Of a stretch of DNA of 24,187 nt, positions 1 to 6,245 are shown in pieces (position 1 is the stretch's first letter; each line of letters opens with the position of its first letter). The stretch is from assembly GCA_002385605.1 (NCBI GenBank), contig DGDU01000032.1, forward strand, positions 1 through 24,187. Direction: 5' to 3'. A program made the position numbers and the translations under genes. Below the pieces are notes generated by a model. It searched no databases. It was not told the DNA's origin and worked only from the letters and a program-made list of their open reading frames with translations. Origin of the DNA: Christensenella sp. UBA3944. Its GTDB lineage: Bacteria; Bacillota; Clostridia; Christensenellales; DTU072.

Positions 1-19
1 AGATGTGTATAAGAGACAG
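1..19. other. Nextera/Tn5 sequencing adapter remnant
   Basis: The first 19 bases, AGATGTGTATAAGAGACAG, are exactly the Tn5 mosaic-end sequence used in Nextera libraries. Genomic sequence resumes at base 20 in the middle of a coding frame. Read on the reverse strand this is the normal read-through configuration: insert followed by the adapter complement. These bases are not part of the organism and mark where the assembly stopped. Confidence 0.97.
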
Positions 20-101
20 GCTTAAACCCGCCGCCGTTGCCGTATAACCGCCCACATAAACGGCCGCTCCCGAAACCGTAACTTCGCAGGTATCGCCCTC
101 T
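20..101 (-). repeat. Near-identical copy of 1130-1211 (82 bp)
   Basis: Bases 20-101 match 1130-1211 at 79 of 82 positions, with mismatches at 31, 50 and 98. Both copies encode the same segment of an MBG repeat (VTVSGAAVYVGGYTATA, then GLS). The match may continue past the contig end. Confidence 0.9.
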
Positions 102-1746
102 AATAGATTGGCAACGCGAGCCGAGGGCTTTTGCAGGGAGCCGTTGTATGTAAAGGCTAAATTATCCCATTCAAGGCAAGCTGTAAGCGGCTGTATGGTA
201 TATACGACAGTCACATTGGCGGGAAGGGCGTAGTTTCCGTTATCAATCCCTATTGCTCTCGCGGTGTAGGTTCCGGCGTCTTTGGCGCCTCCCCCTACGG
301 TAAGCCCGCAGGCGTCGCCGCCAATAAGGTTAACGGCGATGGCGGCAGGCTTCTGAACCTCGCCGTTATAGGTCAACAATATGTTTTGCCATTCGATTTC
401 TATTACAAACGGCAATATCGTAAATTCCACCGTGTCATTCCCGGGCAAAGCATAATTCGCGTTGCTAAGCCCGGCGGCTCTTGCCGTATAGCTACCTGCG
501 TTTGTCCCCTCGCCCTCTACTTCTATCTCGCAGGCGTCGTTTGCTGTCAGGTTTGCTACAGCGGCTACGGGCTTTTGCGCCAGCCCGTTATAGGTAAGCA
601 GGGTATTTTGCCATTCTATCTGAGCGGTTAAGGGCAGAATCGAGTATTCCTTTTCGTTTTCGGCGGGAACGGAGTAATTTTCGTTGCTCAGCGCAATTAT
701 GATTGCCGTATATTCACCCGCGTTTATTCCCTCTCCGCCAACCGTTACGGTACAGGTGTCGTTGCCTACAAGGTTTGCTACCCCGGCGGAAGGCTTTTGG
801 GCGTAGCCGTTATATATAAGAGTTGTGTCGCCCCAAATAATTTCCGCCGTAACGGGAAGTATCTTGAAGTCTATTATGGCGTCAGAGCGCAGGGCGTAGT
901 TTTCATTGGTTAAACCAACCGCCTCGGCGAAATAATCTCCGGCGTTTATCCCTTCGCCCACGACTTCCGCCTCGCAGGTATCGTCCCCTATAAGATTTGC
1001 AACAACCGCTCTCGGCTTTTGGGCTTGGCCGTTATAAACAAGTTCGGTATTTTGCCATTCAATCCGGGCATTTATCGGCACAATCGAGAAAGGTATTTGG
1101 GTATCCCCGGGCAGGGCGTAATTTGAATTGCTTAAACCCGTCGCCGTTGCCGTATAACCTCCCACATAAACGGCCGCTCCCGAAACCGTAACTTCGCAGG
1201 TATCGCCGTCTGCCGGGTTAGCGACAACAGCACAAGGCGCCTGAGGGCTTCCGTTATAGGTTAGTTCTGTATCGCCCCACACGATTATAGCCGTCAAAGG
1301 CAAAACGGTAAACTCTGTTTGTGTGCCTTCGGGCAGGAAATAGTTGGGGTTATCTAAACCCGTTGCCTTTGCCGTATGCGTATCGGCATTTCTGGCTTTG
1401 CCTTCCACCGTAACCGCGCAGGAGTCGCCTTCCTCGAGATTGGCGACTACGGCGTCAGGGATATGCTCGCCGCCGTCGTATGTAAATACTATGTTTTGCC
1501 ACTCTATTTGCGCTATCTTGGGAAAAACCGTAAAGGGTACCGTCACATCGCCCGAAAGGATATAGTTCGGGTTGGAAAGGGATATCGCCTCCGCCGTATA
1601 CTTGTCGGCGTCTTTGCCGCTGCCTCTGACGGTTACTTCGCAAACATCTCCATCAATAAGGTTATTTACGCTCGCCGAGGGCGCCTGATGCTTGCCGTTG
1701 TAGACAAATTCGCTTCCCGACCATGCAAGCTCGGCCGCGAGAGGGT
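20..1746 (-). repeat. Eight tandem MBG-like domain repeats (about 222-bp period)
   Basis: The T/VYNG codons recur on the reverse strand about every 220-225 bp, giving seven complete repeats and one repeat truncated at the contig edge. Each unit starts with an aromatic strand (EW or IW), carries a near-invariant Cys in the central D(T/A/S)C motif and ends with a NYALP-like strand. Repeats 3 and 8 are far more alike in DNA than the other pairs. Confidence 0.85.
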
Positions 1747-2839
1747 TTATCGTAAGGTTTACAGCCTCCGATTCGGCAATTTTGCTGCTTCCCTCAAAAA
1801 TGGCGCATTTATAGCGGCCGCTTTCGGCGGCATTTATAATCGATATGCTTTGCGTTGCGAAGGGAAGTTCGGTTTCGTTTCCGTTGTCGATTTTATACCA
1901 TTTATAAGAAAATACGCTTCCCCCGCCGTTAGATATAACCGCGGTAGCCGTCATAGGCTGTTTGTTATAAATCTTTACTCCGTCTGTTCCGCCCAGGCCG
2001 TCGTTGTTTTCGACGGAAAGCGACACGGACGGGGGCGTGAACCTTAGAGAGCTTCCGTCCGAAAAGGCTATAGCGTCAAACTCCGCCTGCGGCGATTCGG
2101 ATGTTATTTTGTAAAGCTCACACATCTGCTTGGCGCCATCCATGATTCTTCCCGTGAGGTATGAGGCTTCGCCGAAAATATACGATGTACCCAAAAGGTT
2201 AAACTCGGCGCCGCCGGCAAGGTAAACGACCTTTTTGAAGCTGTCGTTTCCTTCCTCGTTGACCCTTCTTATAAGGTGGGTGGCGTCGGTAATGTTTATT
2301 TTTCCGCCGTAAGCAACGATGGCATAGCTTCTCGCAGCGAAAATATTGCAGTTGTAATTAAGGTTAAGCGTCCCGCCGTTAAGGATTATCGGCGCGTTAA
2401 ACTCCTGTGAATCCGCCTCGGCTCTGGGCAACCTGGCGTTGGTAATATTAACCGTCCCGCCCTCGTTTACGGTTATTTTTGTGTTTACCATATCCCAGAT
2501 GCTGTCTGTAACATTCAAAACGCCGCTTACGACTATGTCGCCCCTGAATGTTTCCATGGTGCTTGATATGGTAACCGTGCCGCCCGGCTCCACCACAATC
2601 TTATTCGCGGCGGGCATGCTAAGCTGCCCCTTATCCTTAACCGTGAGGGCAGCCCCGCTCTTTACGAAAATATCTTCCGAAACCGTATGCTCTTCGGAGT
2701 ATGAGGTATCAAAATTTATGTCGAGAGCGCCTGCGGGCTCATAACCCGCGCAAAAAACCCAAGCAAAAAACGCAAAACAAAAAACAAACCCGAAAAAGGC
2801 AATAAGAATCCTGTTTCTTGCTAAGCTTTTGTAATTCAT
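20..2839 (-). CDS. Secreted MBG/Ig-like repeat surface protein, C-terminus missing
   Basis: The reverse strand is open for 940 codons from ATG at 2839 (GGAGGGG Shine-Dalgarno just upstream) to the adapter at base 19, so the stop and C-terminus are absent. Residues 1 to about 40 form a signal peptide with a Phe-rich hydrophobic core. About residues 45-270 are Gly/Asn/Thr-rich short strands with recurring GGT(V/L)N motifs, which suggests a beta-helix-like region. About residues 275-365 form an Ig-like domain (YKWYK, then SGRYKC). From about residue 366 there are eight tandem repeats of 74-75 residues with the signature (E/V)W..T.L.YNG..Q.P.A.VANL...D.C.V.V.G...AG.YTA.A.GL.N.NYALP. These match the general pattern of MBG/YDG bacterial Ig-like repeats. 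A cell-surface or adhesive role is inferred. The anchor type cannot be seen because the end is missing. Confidence 0.9.
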
Positions 2840-2886
2840 ATCCCCTCCATCTCAAAAACTTTCCCAAACTTATATACTTATAAATA

Positions 2887-2915
2887 AATATAACACACGC
2901 CCGCGCGCAATTCAA
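2887..2915 (-). promoter_or_regulatory. Sigma-A-type promoter of the MBG-repeat protein
   Basis: On the reverse strand, TTGAAT (2915-2910), a 17-bp GC-rich spacer and TATATT (2892-2887) lie about 50 bp before the start codon at 2839. Confidence 0.65.
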
Positions 2916-2982
2916 TAGAGAATCGTATATAATGGCGATTTGCGATATCAAAATAGTAAAAACCGGGCTGTTTTCTCCAAAA

Positions 2983-3708
2983 TTACACCTGTATTTCTCT
3001 CTTCATAAGCGAATCGAGGCGGGCCCTTAAGGCGTCTAATTTTGCCATATCCATTCCTTCGGCGCCCTCAAGGAGGTTTGGGATATTGAGTTCGGCGTAC
3101 TTTGAAAACCCCATGGTATGGAAGGGCTTTAGCTCGTATTTCTCAATGTTTCCGAAGTCCTTTATGACGGCGTAATATTTATCTATGTCTTCGGGGGTGT
3201 CGTTGATTTCCGGCACAATTACCGTGCGGAGCCAAACGGGAATATTTTTCTCGTTAAGGTACCTGAAAGTTTCTATTACGGTGCCAAAAACATCACCTTT
3301 GCAATAATCGTTATAGCCTTGCGGAGTGTGGAATTTGAGGTCGGCGAGAATCAAATCGCACAGCTCGTACAGCCTTTTCTGCTTGTCGCCAAGTATGCCG
3401 CAGGAGGTGTCCATCGCGATATGTATGCCGCTCTCCTTAAGCCTTGAGGCAAGCTCGATAAGGAAATCGGGCTGCGTAAGAGGCTCGCCTCCCGAGAATG
3501 TCACACCTCCGCCGTTTCGGAAGTAGGGCTTGTATCTTACAATCAGTTTATAGAGTTCGTCGGAGTCGTAGGGCTTGCCCTGCGGCCATGTTTCGGGGTT
3601 GTGGCAATAGGCGCACCTCAGGTTGCAGCCGCTCATAAAAATGGCGAACCTTATCCCCGGCCCTTCCATGGTGGCGAAGCTGTTATATGAGGAGATATAT
3701 CCGATCAT
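2983..3708 (-). CDS. pflA: Pyruvate formate-lyase activating enzyme
   Basis: This 241-residue radical SAM enzyme installs the glycyl radical on pyruvate formate-lyase, using S-adenosylmethionine and a [4Fe-4S] cluster in the cytoplasm. The cluster ligands are C28, C32 and C35 in the CNLRCAYC motif, followed by HNPETW, as in other PFL activases. The GGG(V)TFSGGEP segment for SAM binding is intact, and the length is normal for the family. Translation starts at ATG 3708 behind a GAGGG site. It lies 29 bp downstream of pflB and is almost certainly co-transcribed with it, so enzyme and activase are made together. It functions only under anoxic conditions because the radical is oxygen-sensitive (family knowledge). 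Confidence 0.96.
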   Translation of the reverse strand: MIGYISSYNSFATMEGPGIRFAIFMSGCNLRCAYCHNPETWPQGKPYDSDELYKLIVRYKPYFRNGGGVTFSGGEPLTQPDFLIELASRLKESGIHIAMDTSCGILGDKQKRLYELCDLILADLKFHTPQGYNDYCKGDVFGTVIETFRYLNEKNIPVWLRTVIVPEINDTPEDIDKYYAVIKDFGNIEKYELKPFHTMGFSKYAELNIPNLLEGAEGMDMAKLDALRARLDSLMKREIQV

Positions 3709-3737
3709 AGCGCCCTCGCTTTGTCTGAAAGTCCTTT

Positions 3738-5966
3738 CTAGATTTTATCGTGGAAGGTTCTGTTTATTACTTCTTTTTGCTGATTTTTATTTAGTTTGTT
3801 GAAATTTACGGCGTAGCCGCTCACCCTTATCGTAAGGTTTGGGTATTTGTCGGGGTTTTCCATGGCGTCTATGAGCTTTTCGCGGTTAAGGACATTTACA
3901 TTAAGATGGTGCGCCTGTTGCGAGAAATACCCGTCCATAAGCGCGACAAGGCGGGTCTTTCTTTCCTCGTCGTTGTCGCCTAACACATCGGGTGTGACAG
4001 AGAAGGTGTTGGAAATGCCGTCGCGGCAGGTGCAGTAATTAAGCTTTGCGACAGAGTTAAGCGACGCCACCGCCCCGCATGCATCGCGCCCGTGCATGGG
4101 GTTGGCGCCCGGCGCGAAGGGTTCGCCCTTCTTACGCCCGTCGGGCGTCGAGCCGGTCTTTTTGCCGTACACGACATTTGAGGTTATGGTAAGCACCGAA
4201 AGCGTGTGCTCGGCGCCGCGGTAAGTCTTTGTTTTCTTAAGCTTGGCGTAAAAGTCCTCTACAATCCATCTCGCTATGCTGTCCACACGGTCGTCGTCGT
4301 TTCCGTATTTAGGGAAGTCGCCATCGGTTATAAAGTCGACTATTATGCCGTTTTCGTCCTTTACGGGGGTCACCGAAGCGTATTTTATGGCGCTGAGGCT
4401 GTCGGCAAGCACGCTAAGGCCGCAAATCCCGAAGGCCATTATGCGCCCGACATCTGTATCGTGAAGGCTCATCATAAGGCGCTCGTAGGCGTACTTGTCG
4501 TGCATGTAATGGATGACATTTAAGGTATTTACATATAGCCTGGCGACCCACGCGGAATACCTGTCGTAAGCCTTTATCACTTCGTCGTAATTAAGCTTTT
4601 TCTCCTCAAAAACTTTACCCTTGGGCCCGATTTGGACGCCGCTTATCTCGTCCCTTCCGCCGTTAAGCGCCATAAGCAGCACTTTTGCGATATTGCACCT
4701 TGCCCCGAAGTACTGCATCTGCTTGCCCGTCCTCATGGCCGACACACAGCAGGCAATGGAGTAATCGTCGCCGAACTCGGGGCGCATTACATCGTCGTTT
4801 TCGTACTGTATGGAGTCGGTGTCTATGCTTACCTTTGCGCAAAATCTCTTGTAGTTTTCGGGTAGCCTCTCGCTCCATAGTACCGTAATGTTTGGCTCTG
4901 CCGCGGGGCTTAAATTATACAATGTGTTCAGAACTCTGTACGCCGTCTTTGTGACCATGTGGCGGCCTTCCTCGGTCATTCCTGCCTCGGCCATCGTAAC
5001 CCATACGGGGTCGCCCGCGAACAAATCGTTGTAAGCGGAGGACCTAAGGTGCCTTACCATCCTGAGCTTTATAACGAGGTCGTCAATTAATTCCTGCGCC
5101 TCGGACTCGGTAAGCGCGCCTTCTTGTATGTCGCGCTCGATATATACATCCAGGAATGTCGAAATCCTTCCGATAGAGTTTGCGGCCCCGTTTTGCTCTT
5201 TTACGGCACCCAAATAGCCGTAATACAGCCATTGGACGGCTTCGCGGGCGTTTTCCGCGGGGCGGGAGATGTCGTCGCCGTACTCCGCCGCCATAGTCTT
5301 CAGTTGCTCCATAAACTCGAGCTGGCGGAACAAGTCCTCGCAGACTCTGATGTTCTCTTCGCTCATGCGCCGCCTGCCGTAGCGCTCTTTGTCCTTCTTC
5401 TTTTGACCGATAAGAAAGTCCATGCCGTACAGCGCAACGCGGCGATAGTCGCCTATTATTCGCCCTCTGCCGTATGCGTCCGGCAGCCCGGTGATTATGC
5501 CCGAGTGGCGGGCTTTTTTCATCTCGTCGGTGTATACCCTGAAAACGCCGTCGTTGTGGGTCGTCCTGTACTTGAACGATTCCACCAGCTGAGGGTCTAG
5601 CGTATAGCCGTACTCCTCACAGCTTTTCTGGCTGAGCCTTATGCCCCCGAAGGGGTTTACCGCCCTTTTGAGGGGCTTGTCGGTTTGCAGTCCCTTGATA
5701 ATCTCTAAATCCTTATTAATATATCCCGGAGGGAAGCTCAGAAGGGAAGAAATATGCTTGCAGTCGACATCTAGCACGCCGCCGCTTTTGCGCTCTTCGC
5801 TAAGAAGGGCCTCGACTTCGGCAAATAACTTTTTTGTCCTTTGTGTGGGCTTTTGCAAAAAACTTTCGTCGCCGTCGTAGGGCGTATAATTACTTTTAAT
5901 AAACCCTCTTACATCTATTTTTTTTGTCCACTCGCCTTCGCGAAACCCTCTCCATGCCCTGTTCAT
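3738..5966 (-). CDS. pflB: Formate C-acetyltransferase (pyruvate formate-lyase)
   Basis: This 742-residue glycyl-radical enzyme converts pyruvate and CoA to acetyl-CoA and formate, the main anaerobic fate of pyruvate in fermenters. The active-site cysteine pair is C406-C407 in IACCVSAM, and the glycine-radical site is G717 in RVSGYAVNF near the C-terminus. The length and order match full PFL, not the related glycerol dehydratases or HpdB-type enzymes, which lack the adjacent Cys-Cys pair. The ATG at 5966 has a GGGAGG Shine-Dalgarno 5 bases upstream. pflA follows after 29 bp. A promoter with TTTACA-N17-TAAACT lies at 6012-6040. No truncation or odd residue was seen. Confidence 0.97.
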   Translation of the reverse strand: MNRAWRGFREGEWTKKIDVRGFIKSNYTPYDGDESFLQKPTQRTKKLFAEVEALLSEERKSGGVLDVDCKHISSLLSFPPGYINKDLEIIKGLQTDKPLKRAVNPFGGIRLSQKSCEEYGYTLDPQLVESFKYRTTHNDGVFRVYTDEMKKARHSGIITGLPDAYGRGRIIGDYRRVALYGMDFLIGQKKKDKERYGRRRMSEENIRVCEDLFRQLEFMEQLKTMAAEYGDDISRPAENAREAVQWLYYGYLGAVKEQNGAANSIGRISTFLDVYIERDIQEGALTESEAQELIDDLVIKLRMVRHLRSSAYNDLFAGDPVWVTMAEAGMTEEGRHMVTKTAYRVLNTLYNLSPAAEPNITVLWSERLPENYKRFCAKVSIDTDSIQYENDDVMRPEFGDDYSIACCVSAMRTGKQMQYFGARCNIAKVLLMALNGGRDEISGVQIGPKGKVFEEKKLNYDEVIKAYDRYSAWVARLYVNTLNVIHYMHDKYAYERLMMSLHDTDVGRIMAFGICGLSVLADSLSAIKYASVTPVKDENGIIVDFITDGDFPKYGNDDDRVDSIARWIVEDFYAKLKKTKTYRGAEHTLSVLTITSNVVYGKKTGSTPDGRKKGEPFAPGANPMHGRDACGAVASLNSVAKLNYCTCRDGISNTFSVTPDVLGDNDEERKTRLVALMDGYFSQQAHHLNVNVLNREKLIDAMENPDKYPNLTIRVSGYAVNFNKLNKNQQKEVINRTFHDKI

Positions 5967-6011
5967 AACGCCTCCCTGACCATAAACAACGGATAACGCC
6001 TCTATGTTTTT

Positions 6012-6040
6012 AGTTTACCATAGTTAGAAGTATTTGTAAA
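6012..6040 (-). promoter_or_regulatory. Promoter of pflB-pflA
   Basis: On the reverse strand, TTTACA (6040-6035), a 17-bp spacer and TAAACT (6017-6012) lie about 45 bp before the pflB start codon. Both boxes deviate by one or two bases from consensus, which fits a regulated promoter. Confidence 0.55.
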
Positions 6041-6048
6041 ACAACATA

Positions 6049-6110
6049 CGAAAATACGAACAGTTTTTCGTCCGTGAATCCAGAAACGCCTTCAGAACGG
6101 CGTATTTTCG
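6049..6110. promoter_or_regulatory. Inverted repeat between divergent pflB and surface-protein genes (possible operator)
   Basis: A perfect 10-bp inverted repeat, CGAAAATACG (6049-6058) and CGTATTTTCG (6101-6110), sits between the two divergent promoters. The left arm also forms a tandem ATACGAAA/ATACGAAC at 6046-6060. Arm spacing of 52 bp (about five helical turns) would suit a looping or dimeric regulator. Which protein binds, if any, is unknown. Confidence 0.35.
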
Positions 6111-6160
6111 CGTCATAGAAGGCGCGGAAATCTACATTAATAGATTTATTTCAACAAAAA

Positions 6161-6189
6161 TTGACATAATTATTGGTTTGTTTTATAAT
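6161..6189 (+). promoter_or_regulatory. Perfect consensus sigma-A promoter of the InlB-repeat protein
   Basis: TTGACA (6161-6166), exactly 17 bp, then TATAAT (6184-6189): both hexamers and the spacer match consensus. The start codon follows at 6246, leaving a leader of about 50 nt. Confidence 0.85.
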
Positions 6190-6227
6190 AATGACAATTT
6201 CCGCGGTTAAGTGCGGTTAAGAAGGAT

Positions 6228-6245
6228 ATGATTTTTGGGGGATAG
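6228..6245 (+). CDS. Possible five-codon leader ORF (MIFGG)
   Basis: A GAAGGAT site precedes ATG at 6228, which opens a five-codon frame ending in TAG at 6243-6245, directly abutting the ATG of the surface-protein gene. Its last codons form the GGGGG Shine-Dalgarno of that gene. It could couple translation or be coincidental. Nothing but position supports it. Confidence 0.2.
   Translation: MIFGG

Noticed and set aside
20..1746. Evenly spaced repeats suggesting a CRISPR array
   Set aside because: The period is about 222 bp, units are coding and diverge in sequence, and there are no short palindromic repeats or cas genes.
386..2047. Several plus-strand open frames of 64-223 codons
   Set aside because: They lie antisense to the MBG-repeat gene, have biased composition typical of shadow frames, lack ribosome-binding sites and show no domain motif.
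2739..2951. A 70-codon reverse frame over the signal-peptide region
   Set aside because: It is an out-of-frame shadow of the MBG-protein start; it crosses the promoter at 2887-2915 and its product has no recognisable feature.
2940..2985. Possible terminator after pflA
   Set aside because: AAAAC and GTTTTT around AGCCCG pair for only 5 bp, too weak to call.
4206..5600. Plus-strand open frames opposite pflB
   Set aside because: pflB has full family motifs on the reverse strand; these frames are its shadows.
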